Origin: Amycolatopsis solani
Lineage (GTDB): Bacteria; Actinomycetota; Actinomycetes; Mycobacteriales; Pseudonocardiaceae
Direction: 5' to 3'
Length of the DNA stretch: 64,000 bases
NCBI RefSeq assembly: GCF_033441515.1
Contig: NZ_JAWQJT010000001.1
Span: 682,001-746,000, forward strand
In this document: piece by piece, positions 1 to 8,179 of the stretch
How the letters are laid out: each line of letters begins with the position of its first letter
Numbering within the stretch: the first letter of the stretch is position 1
The notes under the pieces: model-generated
What the model was told of the DNA's origin: nothing
Database searches by the model: none
Seen by the model: the letters and a program-made list of their open reading frames with translations, nothing else
Program-made: the position numbers and the translations under genes

Positions 1-468
1 AAGCCCTACGGCTACTACGGCTTCGGCGAGATCGCCGTGTTCGTGTTCTTCGGGCTGGCCGGCGTGCTCGGCACGGTGTACGTCCAGGCCGGCCGGGTCA
101 GCTGGGCCGCGCTCGCCTGCGCGGTCGCGGTCGGTTCGTTCTCCACGGCGGTCCTCACGGCCAACAACCTGCGGGACATCCCGACGGACATCGAGTCCGG
201 CAAGCGCACCCTGGCCACCCGCCTCGGCGACGGCGGCACCCGGCGGCTGTACCTGGTGCTGATCGCGGTGCCGTACGTGCTCAGCGTGGCCCTCGGGGTC
301 TTCCACCCGCTGCTGCTCATCACGCTCGTGACCGCGCCCCTGCTGCTGAAGTCGGTCCGCGCGGTGGGCGGTGGCCAGCAGGGGCGGGCGCTGATCCCAG
401 CGTTGCGTGACACGGGCCTGGCGATGCTCGCCTGGGCCGTGCTCGCCGCCGTGGCGCTGAGCTTCTAG
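1..468 (+). CDS. menA: 1,4-dihydroxy-2-naphthoate polyprenyltransferase, C-terminal part
   Basis: The frame is open from base 1 and stops at 468, giving the last 155 residues; the start lies outside the window. MenA attaches the prenyl chain to 1,4-dihydroxy-2-naphthoate in the membrane during menaquinone synthesis. The fragment carries the second polar motif of the UbiA superfamily, [18 protein letters not shown], with the paired aspartates that hold Mg2+-prenyl diphosphate, followed by hydrophobic helices up to the C-terminus (ending [10 protein letters not shown]). The tail overlaps the stop of the convergent cds1 by 4 bp, leaving no room for a terminator. Family assignment is firm; only the N-terminal half is unseen. 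Confidence 0.9.
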   Translation, partial: KPYGYYGFGEIAVFVFFGLAGVLGTVYVQAGRVSWAALACAVAVGSFSTAVLTANNLRDIPTDIESGKRTLATRLGDGGTRRLYLVLIAVPYVLSVALGVFHPLLLITLVTAPLLLKSVRAVGGGQQGRALIPALRDTGLAMLAWAVLAAVALSF

Positions 469-1544
469 ACCTCCGGGACGAAGAACTTCCCGGACGTCAG
501 GAACTCCTCGAACAACGCCGTGTGCGGCGCCAGGTCCAGGCCCTGCTGGGCCAGCCACTCGTCGTTGTAGTACGTGTGCGCGTACCGCTCGCCGCCGTCG
601 CACAGCAGCGTCACGACGCTGCCGGCCTGGCCGTCCTCGACCATGCGGGAGATGAGCCGGAAGGCGCCGTAGAGGTTGGTGCCGGTCGAGCCGCCCGCCC
701 AGTGGCCGGTGCGCTCGCGCAGCAGGCGGATGGCCGCCAGCGAACCCGCGTCGGGGATCCGGAACATCTCGTCGATGACGCCGGGCACGAACGACGGCTC
801 GCAGCGCGGCCGCCCGATGCCTTCGATCCGCGACGGCATGCCGGTCGCGTAGTCGGTCGCGCCGGTTTCCCAGGCACCGTAGAACGACGAGTTCTCCGGG
901 TCGACCACGCAGATCTTCGTCGTGTGCCGCTTGTAGCGGACGTACCGGCCGAAGGTCGCGCTCGTGCCGCCGGTGCCCGCGCCGACCACGATCCAGCTGG
1001 GCACCGGGTGGCGTTCCGAGCGCATCTGCGCGAACACCGACTCGGCGATGTTGTTGTTGCCGCGCCAGTCGGTCGCGCGCTCGGCGTAGGTGAACTGGTC
1101 GAGGTAGTGCCCGCCGCACTCGGCGGCGAGCCGCTCGGCCTCCGGGTACATGGCCGGGGCTTCGTCGACGTAGTGGCACTCGCCGCCGTAGAACTCGATG
1201 AGGGCGATCTTCTCCCTCGACGTCCGGCGCGGCACCACGGTGATGAAGCGGAGCCCGAGCATGCGGGCGAAGTAGGCCTCGGACACCGCGGTCGAGCCGC
1301 TGGAGGCCTCGACGAGCACGGTGTCCGGCCCGATCTGGCCGTTGACGAGCCCGTAGAGGAACAGCGACCGGGCCAGGCGGTGCTTCAGCGAGCCGGTCGG
1401 GTGGACGGACTCGTCCTTGAGGTAGAGGTCGATGCCCCACTCCGGGGGCAGCGGGAAGACGTGCAGGTGGGTGTCGGCGCTGCGGTTGGCGTCGGCCTCG
1501 ATGATGCGGACGGCTTCGCGGACCCAGCTGCGGCTGTGGCTCAT
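465..1544 (-). CDS. cds1: PLP-dependent L-cysteine desulfhydrase Cds1
   Basis: Fold-type II PLP enzyme of 359 residues, of the cysteine-synthase-like branch known in mycobacteria as Cds1 (Rv3684), which breaks L-cysteine into sulfide, ammonia and pyruvate. The Schiff-base lysine is in PTGSLKHR (about K54), the substrate loop is [10 protein letters not shown] (about 80-89), and the PLP phosphate loop is [10 protein letters not shown] (about 188-197). The protein is longer than CysK (about 310 residues), and its C-terminal extension, rich in aromatic and acidic residues (HTYYNDEWL), is typical of Cds1. The start overlaps the stop of the upstream DUF4229 gene by 4 bp, so the two are probably translationally coupled. 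A cysteine synthase role is the alternative, but the length favours Cds1. Confidence 0.85.
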   Translation of the reverse strand: MSHSRSWVREAVRIIEADANRSADTHLHVFPLPPEWGIDLYLKDESVHPTGSLKHRLARSLFLYGLVNGQIGPDTVLVEASSGSTAVSEAYFARMLGLRFITVVPRRTSREKIALIEFYGGECHYVDEAPAMYPEAERLAAECGGHYLDQFTYAERATDWRGNNNIAESVFAQMRSERHPVPSWIVVGAGTGGTSATFGRYVRYKRHTTKICVVDPENSSFYGAWETGATDYATGMPSRIEGIGRPRCEPSFVPGVIDEMFRIPDAGSLAAIRLLRERTGHWAGGSTGTNLYGAFRLISRMVEDGQAGSVVTLLCDGGERYAHTYYNDEWLAQQGLDLAPHTALFEEFLTSGKFFVPEV

Positions 1545-1828
1545 TCCGACTGGCCCGCCGCGTCGCCGCGGAGCTGGGCGCGCAGCTGGGCACGGGCCCG
1601 GGCGCGCTTCTCGTTGCGCTTCGCCAGGCCGGCCGTGACGCGGGCGTTGAGGCCGCGGAACAGCAGCAGGCCCAGCGGGAGCCCGACGACCAGGCCGATG
1701 AGGAGCGCGACGAGCAGCGGCACGCCGGCCAGGGACAGGCCCCAGGCGATCGCCCCGACCAGCACGAACCGCGCCAGCAGGTACAGCGTCAGGTCACGCG
1801 GCAGGTTTCCGGCCTTCTCGTCGCTCAC
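1541..1828 (-). CDS. DUF4229 family small membrane protein
   Basis: A 95-residue protein with two hydrophobic helices (about residues 16-36 and 38-58) and a strongly basic, Arg/Lys-rich C-terminal tail that should face the cytoplasm. The [12 protein letters not shown] start and the repeated [17 protein letters not shown] segment match the actinobacterial DUF4229 family, whose function is unknown. It starts with GTG without a clear ribosome-binding site. It follows the Lrp gene by 11 bp and overlaps cds1 by 4 bp, so it lies in the same transcription unit. No function can be read from the sequence. Confidence 0.75.
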   Translation of the reverse strand: MSDEKAGNLPRDLTLYLLARFVLVGAIAWGLSLAGVPLLVALLIGLVVGLPLGLLLFRGLNARVTAGLAKRNEKRARARAQLRAQLRGDAAGQSE

Positions 1829-1839
1829 ACCAACGCAGG

Positions 1840-2313
1840 CTACGCCCCGCCCGCCCGGTCCTTCTGCAGGCCCGCGTTGTTCGGGCGGCCCTCGAAGCGC
1901 GTCGAGAGCACGACCGTGGTGTTCGTCCGCCCGACGCCGGGGATGCGGCGGAGCCGGCCCAGGGTCCGCTCCAGCTCGTCGACGGTCGGCACGCGCACCT
2001 TGACGACGAAGGCCTCGTCGCCGGCGACCGCGTAGCAGCTCTCGACCTCGTCGAGTTCGCCGAGCGCCTGGGCGACGTCGTCTTCGGTCGCGGTGTCGGT
2101 GGGATGGATGCCGACGAGGGCGGTGACCCCGAGCCCGACCGAGCTCGGGTCGACGACCGCGTGGTAGCCGGTGATCACGCCGGCGGCTTCCAGCTTGCCC
2201 ACCCGTTCGTGCACCGATGACGCGGACAGCCCGACGGCCCGCCCGAGATCGGCGTAGGTGGCCCGTCCGTTGATGCGCAACGCCGCGATGATCTTCCGGT
2301 CCAACTGATCCAC
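1840..2313 (-). CDS. Lrp/AsnC family transcriptional regulator
   Basis: Begins VDQLDRKIIAALRINGRATYADLGRAVGLS, the AsnC-type winged helix-turn-helix (residues 1-60), followed by the RAM/AsnC ligand-binding domain with the GIHP and YAVAGDEAFVVKV segments. The GTG at 2313 is chosen because family members start a few residues before LDRKI; upstream in-frame codons would add an unrelated 15-residue extension. About 157 residues, normal for the family. It is the first gene of the leftward unit Lrp-DUF4229-cds1, so an amino-acid-responsive role over cysteine degradation is plausible, but that is inference from position. The C-terminal tail RPNNAGLQKDRAGGA is non-conserved. Confidence 0.88.
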   Translation of the reverse strand: MDQLDRKIIAALRINGRATYADLGRAVGLSASSVHERVGKLEAAGVITGYHAVVDPSSVGLGVTALVGIHPTDTATEDDVAQALGELDEVESCYAVAGDEAFVVKVRVPTVDELERTLGRLRRIPGVGRTNTTVVLSTRFEGRPNNAGLQKDRAGGA

Positions 2314-2592
2314 GGGGATCACTCTATGCGGTTGGACAATCCCCCATTGGCACCACACCTGGCGGCCGGTGACCCGCAGGAACGGCGTTCTCGCACGTCA
2401 CGTCACCAAATGATAGTTGCAGACCGTAAACAAACTGTCCGTTTTGACCTTTAAGGGCTCTTTACTCTTGGACAACCGTTCGAGTACCCGACGGGTGAAG
2501 TGCAACGATTGCCGTGTTGGCTACCCCGGCGCGACGGGCAGAAGGGCCCGGATGCCTCCGGTATAGCAGTGAGTTCGTTAAGGAGGCGGAAA

Positions 2593-2805
2593 ATGACCGC
2601 GACGATGGGCGGACGCCTGCTCACCCCAGGAGAGGTGGCAGCGCTGTTCCGGGTGGACCCGAAAACGGTGACGCGGTGGGCGACGGCGGGCCGCATCGGC
2701 TCGATCCGGACCCCGGGCGGGCACCGGCGGTTCCGGGAGTCCGAGGTGAACGAGCTCCTGGCCGAGCTGACCACCGACGCCAGCGAACCGGCGCGCAACG
2801 CCTGA
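2593..2805 (+). CDS. bldC: BldC-type developmental regulator (MerR-like HTH)
   Basis: A 70-residue protein consisting almost only of a MerR-type winged helix: LLTPGEVAALFRVDPKTVTRWATAGRIGSIRTPGGHRRFRE closely follows Streptomyces BldC, which binds head-to-tail on direct repeats and controls sporulation timing. The ATG at 2593 is set by a perfect AAGGAGG 7-8 bp upstream; longer in-frame extensions upstream have no such site. A long 5' region (2359-2592) separates it from the divergent Lrp gene. It ends in a strong hairpin terminator, so it is probably monocistronic. BldC orthologues occur widely in non-sporulating actinobacteria too, so its role here need not be in sporulation. Confidence 0.93.
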   Translation: MTATMGGRLLTPGEVAALFRVDPKTVTRWATAGRIGSIRTPGGHRRFRESEVNELLAELTTDASEPARNA

Positions 2806-2819
2806 ACCAGCTCCGGCGC

Positions 2820-2868
2820 GGGGCCGTGTCGGGTACGGGGAAGCACCCCGTCCCGCGCGGCCCCTTTT
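2820..2868 (+). terminator. Rho-independent terminator of bldC
   Basis: Fifteen bases after the bldC stop lies a GC-rich hairpin: GGGGCCG pairs with CGGCCCC, and the inner arms ACGGGG and CCCCGT close on an AAGCA loop. A TTTT run follows directly at 2865-2868. This is a classical intrinsic terminator for rightward transcription. Confidence 0.8.
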
Positions 2869-2956
2869 CGTTCCCCGCGTCACCCGCCTGACGCGGCAGG
2901 AGCCGAAACCCGGCCGAAGAGGCTAACCTCGTGGGACCCACACGGAAGGATCCGGC

Positions 2957-3139
2957 ATGCTCGCTCTGCTCGCGGCGGTCGGCGCGCTGGTCGTCGCCCT
3001 GCTCCTGTGGCGGTCGTTCGCCGGCCAGCGGATGGTGCCCTCGACCCCGCGCCGCGCCCCGCTCGCCCCGGACGACGACCCCGACTTCCTGCGCCAGCTG
3101 GCCGAACAGCAGCGCAAGCGCCGGGACGAAGACGGCTGA
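2957..3139 (+). CDS. Small single-pass membrane protein, unknown function
   Basis: A 60-residue ORF starting with ATG 9 bp after an AAGGA ribosome-binding site. Residues 1-18 (MLALLAAVGALVVALLLW) form one hydrophobic helix; the rest is polar, Pro-rich, then acidic and basic (DDDPDFLRQLAEQQRKRRDEDG) and probably cytoplasmic. It is bounded upstream by the bldC terminator and downstream by an inverted repeat before the convergent ParA gene, so it is a single-gene unit. I do not recognise the family. Confidence 0.6.
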   Translation: MLALLAAVGALVVALLLWRSFAGQRMVPSTPRRAPLAPDDDPDFLRQLAEQQRKRRDEDG

Positions 3140-3160
3140 GCCGCGCGGTCTGCCCCGGCA

Positions 3161-3208
3161 GGTCGTGAGTGGAAAGTCGGGTTAGAACCGTCCTTAACAC
3201 TCACGACC
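3161..3208. repeat. Intergenic inverted repeat, family A (diverged copy), at a convergent junction
   Basis: Two 23-bp arms around a 2-bp centre: outer 11 bp GGTCGTGAGTG/CACTCACGACC perfect, inner part with five mismatches, centre GGTTAGAACC. It lies between the stop of the small membrane gene and the stop of the convergent ParA gene, and resembles the perfect copies at 29010 and 53430. A hairpin in either transcript would suit a bidirectional terminator, but there is no T run. Confidence 0.8.
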
Positions 3209-3223
3209 GGGTGGGCGAACGGC

Positions 3224-4579
3224 TCAGCGGTAGCCCTGCGAGAGCGGGGTCGCGAAGCCGTCGGCGACCGTCGCCGCAAGCTCCAGCAGCGCCAAGCGCG
3301 TGTCGCCACTCAGCCGGTCCAGCTCGATCTCCGCGCCTTCCTCCAGGTGCGGGTCGAACGGCACCTTGCAGACCGCGCGGACCTTCGCGCCGAAGTGGGC
3401 CGACAGCTTGTCGAGGTCGACCGACCCGCCCTTGGGGCGGACCGAGTTGATCACCGCGACCGAGCGCTTGACCAGCTCGCCGTAGCCGTGGGCCTCGAGC
3501 CAGTCCAGGGTCGCCGAGGCGCTGCGGGCGCCGTCGACCGAGCCGGACGAGACCACCACCAGTGCGTCCGCCACGTCCAGGACGCCCTTCATCGCCGAGT
3601 GCATCAGGCCGGTGCCGCAGTCGGTGAGCACGATGTTGTAGAAGTGCTCGAGCAGGTTGACCGTGCGCCGGTAGTCGTCCTCGGAGAAGGCCTCGGACAC
3701 GGCCGGGTCCTGCTCGCTGGCGAGGATTTCCAGCCGGCTGGAGCCCTGGGACGTGTAGGACCGGACGTCGCTGTAGCGCGTGATGCGGGCCGCGTCGCGC
3801 AGCAAGTGGCGGACGGTCGCCGTGGTCTCCAGCGGGAGCTTCTGCGACAGCGTGCCGCGGTCCGGGTTGGCGTCCACCGCCACCACGCGGTCACCCCGCA
3901 GGGAGGCGAACGTCGCACCCAGCGTCGTGGTCACCGTGGTCTTGCCGACGCCGCCCTTCAGCGACAGCATCGCGATCTTGTAGCAGCCGCGCAGGGGCTG
4001 GTTGACGCGGGCGATGAGCTCGCGGCGACGGGTGTCCGCCGGGCTCTCCCCCGGGTTGACCAGCTTGCCGCTGCCGACGTAGAGCGCCTTGCGCCAGCCG
4101 GACTGCGGGGGCCGCTTCACCTGCTTGACCAGGTGCGCGGTGGACAGGTCGTGGCCGTGGCCCGGCGGCTGCGCCGGTGCCGCGTGCCGCCCGCCCTGGG
4201 GCTGCGGCAGGCCCGACGGCTGCTGCGGGTACTGGCCCTGGGCGTACTGCTGCGCCGGGTCGCCGTACTGCGGCTGCAGCGGCGGCAGGTTCTGGTCGTA
4301 GCCGTACTGCGGTCCCGGGGGCACCTGGTGCGGCCCGGACACCGCCGGGTTCACCTGGTGCGGCCCCGACACGGCCGGGTTGACCTGGTGCGGGCCGGAC
4401 ACCGCCGGGTTGGGCGGCGGGACGGCCTGCGTGGGCTGCACGTCGTAGGCCCCGGACGTCTCCGGGTGCGGGTGGGAGTCCGTCCGGTCGTCGGCGAACA
4501 GGCCCGGTTGCTGCGGTGCAGCCGCCTGTTCAGCCTGTTCGGGGTGGCCAGGAGCCGATTCTTCGCTGGGTCCGGTCAC
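3224..4579 (-). CDS. MinD/ParA-type P-loop ATPase with proline/glutamine-rich N-terminal region
   Basis: 451 residues. Residues 1-185 are low-complexity and Pro/Gln/Gly-rich, including three copies of NPAVSGPHQV. Residues from about 205 form a deviant-Walker-A ATPase: LSLKGGVGKTTVTTTLGA, then VVAVDANPDRGTLSQ and a DCGTG Walker B-like segment. The architecture is that of actinobacterial ParA/MinD-like proteins such as those linked to ESX secretion (EspI-like) or polar growth; the partner is not visible here. The GTG start at 4579 has GGAGG 9 bp upstream. It lies upstream of no other gene in its direction and ends at a family A repeat. Position matches the M. tuberculosis gene next to ccsA (Rv0530 region), which I recall as uncharacterised. 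Confidence 0.8.
   Translation of the reverse strand: MTGPSEESAPGHPEQAEQAAAPQQPGLFADDRTDSHPHPETSGAYDVQPTQAVPPPNPAVSGPHQVNPAVSGPHQVNPAVSGPHQVPPGPQYGYDQNLPPLQPQYGDPAQQYAQGQYPQQPSGLPQPQGGRHAAPAQPPGHGHDLSTAHLVKQVKRPPQSGWRKALYVGSGKLVNPGESPADTRRRELIARVNQPLRGCYKIAMLSLKGGVGKTTVTTTLGATFASLRGDRVVAVDANPDRGTLSQKLPLETTATVRHLLRDAARITRYSDVRSYTSQGSSRLEILASEQDPAVSEAFSEDDYRRTVNLLEHFYNIVLTDCGTGLMHSAMKGVLDVADALVVVSSGSVDGARSASATLDWLEAHGYGELVKRSVAVINSVRPKGGSVDLDKLSAHFGAKVRAVCKVPFDPHLEEGAEIELDRLSGDTRLALLELAATVADGFATPLSQGYR
4322..4411 (-). repeat. Three tandem 30-bp units inside the ParA-like gene
   Basis: Three consecutive 30-bp units (4322-4351, 4352-4381, 4382-4411), differing at only a few positions, encode three identical NPAVSGPHQV decapeptides in the disordered N-terminal region. 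In-frame unit length means copy number can change without breaking the protein, so strain-to-strain length variation is expected. Confidence 0.9.
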
Positions 4580-4656
4580 CGGTGTAAACCTCCGCGCACT
4601 CGCCCCGACATCGCTCTCCCCCGGTCACGACGGTAGTCGGAGTCCTCGCGGGACGC

Positions 4657-5625
4657 TCAGCCCACCCCGGCGTAGGAGTGCAGGCCCGCGGTGACGAGGT
4701 TCACGAAGAACAGGTTGAAGATGATCGCGGCGAACCCCACGATGTTGATGGCCGCGGCCCGGGCCCCGCGCCAGCCCGCGGTCGCCCGCGAGTGCAGGTA
4801 GGCCGCGTAGACCACCCAGGCGATGAACGCGACGGTCTCCTTGGGGTCCCAGCCCCAGAACCGGCCCCACGCCGATTCGGCCCAGACGGCGCCGCAGAGC
4901 ACGCCGAAGGTGAAGACCGGGAAGGCGAAGATCGTCGTCCGGTAGGCGATCCGGTCGAGGACGTCGGCCGCGGGCAGCTTCGAGGCGAACCGGGCGAACT
5001 TCGTCTCGTCCTTCTCGTACGCCGCGCGGAACAGGTAAAGAACGCTGGCGACACCCGGCACGAGGAAGACGCCGGAGCCGATGATGGCCGCCGAGACGTG
5101 GATGACCAGCCAGTACGACTGCAGCGCGGGCTGGACCGGCGCCGCGATCGTGTACAGCAGCGTGCCGTTGATGAACATCAGGATCACGACGGGCAGCAGC
5201 AGGAAGCCGGTGAGGTGGCGGACCGGGAACTTCCACATCACGAGGATCCAGGTGACCACCGTGATGAAGGTGACCGCCATGCCGTACTCGTACATGTTGC
5301 CCCAGGGCGCGCGGTGCACGGCGAGCCCGCGCAGCACGATCGCCGACAGCTGCAGCAGCGCGCCGAGCACGAGCAGCGAAGCGCCCATGCGGCCGATCCG
5401 CTCGGGGCGGCCGACCTCGCGGGGCGCGGCCGGGGCCTCCTCGGCCGGCGGGCCACCGGCGCCGACGAGCTCGCGCGAGCGGCGCTGGGCGCGCTCCATG
5501 GCGAGCCGGCCCTTGGCGCCGAAGCCCTGCTCGATCAGCGTCATCATCAGCGCGACGACGTAGATCGCCGCGGCGGTGGTGTACAGCCAGTCGCTGTACT
5601 GCGACAGCGTCTCGTTGATCGGCAT
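4657..5625 (-). CDS. ccsB: Cytochrome c biogenesis protein CcsB (CcsA/ResC family)
   Basis: Multi-spanning membrane subunit of the System II haem lyase that delivers haem to the outer face for attachment to apocytochrome c. The tryptophan-rich WWD-type haem-handling motif is seen as AESAWGRFWGWDPKETVAF (about residues 245-263), and conserved histidines lie in the LVIHVSAAIIGSG and NLVTAGLHSYAG segments. About 322 residues with eight or so hydrophobic helices. The ATG at 5625 is preferred over an upstream in-frame start because it lies just after the resB stop and has an AGAAGGG site. Partner of resB immediately upstream. Confidence 0.92.
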   Translation of the reverse strand: MPINETLSQYSDWLYTTAAAIYVVALMMTLIEQGFGAKGRLAMERAQRRSRELVGAGGPPAEEAPAAPREVGRPERIGRMGASLLVLGALLQLSAIVLRGLAVHRAPWGNMYEYGMAVTFITVVTWILVMWKFPVRHLTGFLLLPVVILMFINGTLLYTIAAPVQPALQSYWLVIHVSAAIIGSGVFLVPGVASVLYLFRAAYEKDETKFARFASKLPAADVLDRIAYRTTIFAFPVFTFGVLCGAVWAESAWGRFWGWDPKETVAFIAWVVYAAYLHSRATAGWRGARAAAINIVGFAAIIFNLFFVNLVTAGLHSYAGVG

Positions 5626-5629
5626 TGCC

Positions 5630-7225
5630 TCAGCCCTTCTGCCCACTGATCAGGCGTTCGCTGATCCGGTGGAACTCTTCGCCGTACCCGGCCTGGTCGG
5701 TGCGGGCCAGCCCGGCGACCTCGATCACGGTACCCGGGTCGTTCTCGGTCCCCGGCTTCACCCGCACCCACAGCCGCCGCCGCTTGACCAGCAGTGACGC
5801 GCCGAGACCCAGGAACATCGAGATGGCGAAGCCGAGCACGAACCCCTGCGTCGGGTCGTGGGAGACCTGCAGGGACACCCAGTGGTTGACGCCGTCGAAG
5901 CGGACCTTCGTGCCGTCGTCGAGCTTGATCTCCTGGCCGACCTTGAGGTTCTCGCGGGCGACCTTCTTCAGCCTGCCGTCGTCCACGAGCGACTGGTCGA
6001 TCTCGAACACCGACTGGCCGCGCCCGGCGTCGAGGCCGAGGTCGCCGCGCATGATGTCGACCGCCACGGACGGGTCGTTCAGCTCCGGCGCCGACGACGT
6101 CAGGACGTTCCCGTGCATGAAGGATGTCGGGGCGAAGAGGCCGGTGATGGCCAGCTGGCGGGTCCGCCGCTGCACCTCGTCGGTGACGCCGGGCTGGTCG
6201 AACTTCGTCGCGCCCTCGGCGAGCATCGTGGTCGGGTCGACCGTGCGCCACTGGGTGTTCTGGGTGCGCTTGTCGCCGTTGGGGAAGGTCACCGTGAACT
6301 GCGGCGAGTAGCCCTGGCCGAGCAGGTAGACGCGGTCGCCCGCGGTGCGCAGCGGCGAGTTGACCTCGAGGCCGTAGGGGCGCCACGTGTTCGTTTCGAG
6401 GTCTTCGCCGGACTGGTACTGGATGTTCGCGTGGTAGTACTCCGGCTCGCCGGCCGGGGTGTACCGAACGGTAAAGTCGTTGACCTTCACGCAGAACGGG
6501 TCGAGGTCGGTGCCGTCGACGCGCAGGCCGGCGTTGAAGGAGTCGTAGTTGTAGATGCCGGAGTTGCAGAAGCTGTCGCCGTCGGCCTGGACGATGACCT
6601 GGCCCTCGTAGCCGAACATCTTGCCCAGCGCGAAGAACACGATCAGGCCGAGCATGCTGAAGTGGAAGATCAGGTTGCCGGTCTCGCGCAGGAACCCGCG
6701 TTCGGCGGAGATCGTGCGGACGCCGCCGGCTTCCTCGCGCTCGACGCGGCGCCAGCCGGACAGGTGCTTGTGGACGGCCGCGATTTCGGCTTCGACGTCG
6801 GACTTGCCGCGGCCGAGCCGGTGGTGCGGCATCCGCGCGAGGTTGCGCGGGGTCAGCACCGGCTTGGCGCGCATCGCCTTGACGTACTCGAAGCTGCGCG
6901 GGGTCAGGCAGCCGACCAGCGAGATCATCAGCAGCAGGTAGACGGCCGAAAACCAGATGCTGGAGTAGACGTCGTAGAACTCGAGCTTGTCGAGCAGGGT
7001 GCCCCACCAGCCGTGGGCGCTGATGTACTCGTCGACCTTGGGGGCGTTGAGCTTCCGCTGCGGCAGGAGCGCGCCCGGCAGGGCGGCCAGCGCGAGCAGG
7101 AACAGCAGGACGAGCGCGGTCCGCATCGACGTCAGGCCGCGCCAGGTGTTGCGGAGGAACGCGAGGGTGCGCTGGGCGGGCGTCGGGCCTTGCGGGGTCT
7201 TGGGGGGCGCTTCGGTGGTCGTCAC
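5630..7225 (-). CDS. resB: Cytochrome c biogenesis protein ResB
   Basis: About 531 residues; the second half of the System II haem lyase. Three N-terminal membrane helices (about residues 40-60, 90-110, 185-210) precede a large extracytoplasmic domain, and one more helix (GFVLGFAISMFLGLGASLLV) near the C-terminus. The motifs RNTWRGLTSMRTALVLLFLL and LIFHFSMLGLIVFFALGKMFGYEG are typical. The start is the GTG at 7225, which overlaps the ccdA stop in a GTGA; the longer in-frame extension upstream runs antiparallel to the CcdA frame and is not protein-like. Ends 4 bp before the ccsB start. Confidence 0.92.
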   Translation of the reverse strand: MTTTEAPPKTPQGPTPAQRTLAFLRNTWRGLTSMRTALVLLFLLALAALPGALLPQRKLNAPKVDEYISAHGWWGTLLDKLEFYDVYSSIWFSAVYLLLMISLVGCLTPRSFEYVKAMRAKPVLTPRNLARMPHHRLGRGKSDVEAEIAAVHKHLSGWRRVEREEAGGVRTISAERGFLRETGNLIFHFSMLGLIVFFALGKMFGYEGQVIVQADGDSFCNSGIYNYDSFNAGLRVDGTDLDPFCVKVNDFTVRYTPAGEPEYYHANIQYQSGEDLETNTWRPYGLEVNSPLRTAGDRVYLLGQGYSPQFTVTFPNGDKRTQNTQWRTVDPTTMLAEGATKFDQPGVTDEVQRRTRQLAITGLFAPTSFMHGNVLTSSAPELNDPSVAVDIMRGDLGLDAGRGQSVFEIDQSLVDDGRLKKVARENLKVGQEIKLDDGTKVRFDGVNHWVSLQVSHDPTQGFVLGFAISMFLGLGASLLVKRRRLWVRVKPGTENDPGTVIEVAGLARTDQAGYGEEFHRISERLISGQKG

Positions 7226-7995
7226 AGCGGTAGCTCCAGGTTGACCGCGAGCTCGTTGCGGAGCCAGCCCATCAGATCTCCCCACACGCCGGTGACCAGC
7301 AGGATGCCGACGATCATCAGCAGCACGCCGCCGAAGATCTGCACCTGGCGGCCGTGGCGGCGCACCCAGTCGGTGGCGCGCACGGCCCAGCGGGCGCCGA
7401 GCGCGATGAGCAGGAACGGCAGCCCCAGGCCGAGGCAGTAGACGGCGATCAGCACGTACCCGCGGACCGCGGCGCCGCCGGTCGCGCTGGCCAGCGTGGT
7501 GACCGCGGACAGCGTCGGGCCGATGCACGGCGTCCAGCCGAGGCCGAAGATGGCGCCGAGCAGCGGCGCGCCCCAGACCCCGCCGCGCGGCACGTGGTGC
7601 GAGCGGACCTCGCGCTGCAGGCCGGGGATCCAGCCGAGGAAGACCAGCGCCATGGCGATGGTCAGGACCCCGCCGATGCGCTGGAGGAGGTCCTGGTTGA
7701 GGGTGAGCGTCGCGGTCAGCCAGACGAGCGTGCCGAAGGTGGCGACGAACACGACGGTGAACCCGAGCACGAACAGCAGCGCGGCCCCGACCACGGCCCA
7801 CCGGCCGTTCTTCCGCTCTTCGTCGGCGCTGACCGCGGGCGCGTCGGCACCGACGAGCGCGGCGAGGTACGCGAGGTACCCCGGCACGAGCGGCACCACG
7901 CACGGCGAGGCGAAGGAGATGGTTCCGGCCAGCAGCGCGACGCCCGCGGCGAGCAGCAGCGGTCCGGAGATCGCCAGCTCGGTAACGGAGTTCAC
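7222..7995 (-). CDS. ccdA: Thiol-disulfide carrier CcdA
   Basis: 257 residues with six membrane helices. It passes electrons from cytoplasmic thioredoxin across the membrane to keep apocytochrome c and the ResA-like protein reduced. The two active cysteines are in SFASPCVVPLVPGY (helix 1) and GLGWTPCIGPTL (helix 4). GTG start; no strong ribosome-binding site. Sits between the ResA-like gene (upstream, separated by an inverted repeat) and resB (GTGA overlap), the standard order for actinobacterial System II clusters. Confidence 0.92.
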   Translation of the reverse strand: MNSVTELAISGPLLLAAGVALLAGTISFASPCVVPLVPGYLAYLAALVGADAPAVSADEERKNGRWAVVGAALLFVLGFTVVFVATFGTLVWLTATLTLNQDLLQRIGGVLTIAMALVFLGWIPGLQREVRSHHVPRGGVWGAPLLGAIFGLGWTPCIGPTLSAVTTLASATGGAAVRGYVLIAVYCLGLGLPFLLIALGARWAVRATDWVRRHGRQVQIFGGVLLMIVGILLVTGVWGDLMGWLRNELAVNLELPL

Positions 7996-8108
7996 CCCGT
8001 TGAGGGTAGGGAGTGAGGTCCCGGTGAGAACGCCGGGGCCGCTTCACAGGACGTCGGTCACAGCAGTTCAGGACCTTGGTCCCACCCGCTCGCCCCCGCC
8101 CGGACGAC

Positions 8109-8155
8109 GTGAATGACTCATTCCTGTCGTCGGACGACAGGAATGAGTCATTCAC
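8109..8155. repeat. Intergenic inverted repeat, family B copy 1
   Basis: Perfect 23-bp arms (8109-8131 and 8133-8155) around a single base, containing GAATGACTCATTC and its complement GAATGAGTCATTC. It lies just beyond the stop of the ResA-like gene and upstream of ccdA, so it can form a hairpin in the resA-side transcript. Confidence 0.9.
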
Positions 8156-8179
8156 TGCATCGCGGCGGGCGCGGGCGGG

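Noticed and set aside
4322..4411. Three 30-bp repeats as a CRISPR remnant
   Set aside because: Units are contiguous with no spacers and are in frame within a protein; there are no cas genes in the window.
5630..8155. Single 841-residue frame joining ResB to upstream sequence through the ccdA region
   Set aside because: Only residues after the GTG at 7225 resemble ResB; the upstream part runs through the CcdA coding region in a different frame, and CcdA itself is clear with its cysteine motifs.
8109..8155. Family B repeats as terminal inverted repeats of an insertion sequence
   Set aside because: The arms are adjacent with loops of 1 to 17 bases and no transposase lies between them; a MITE origin cannot be excluded.
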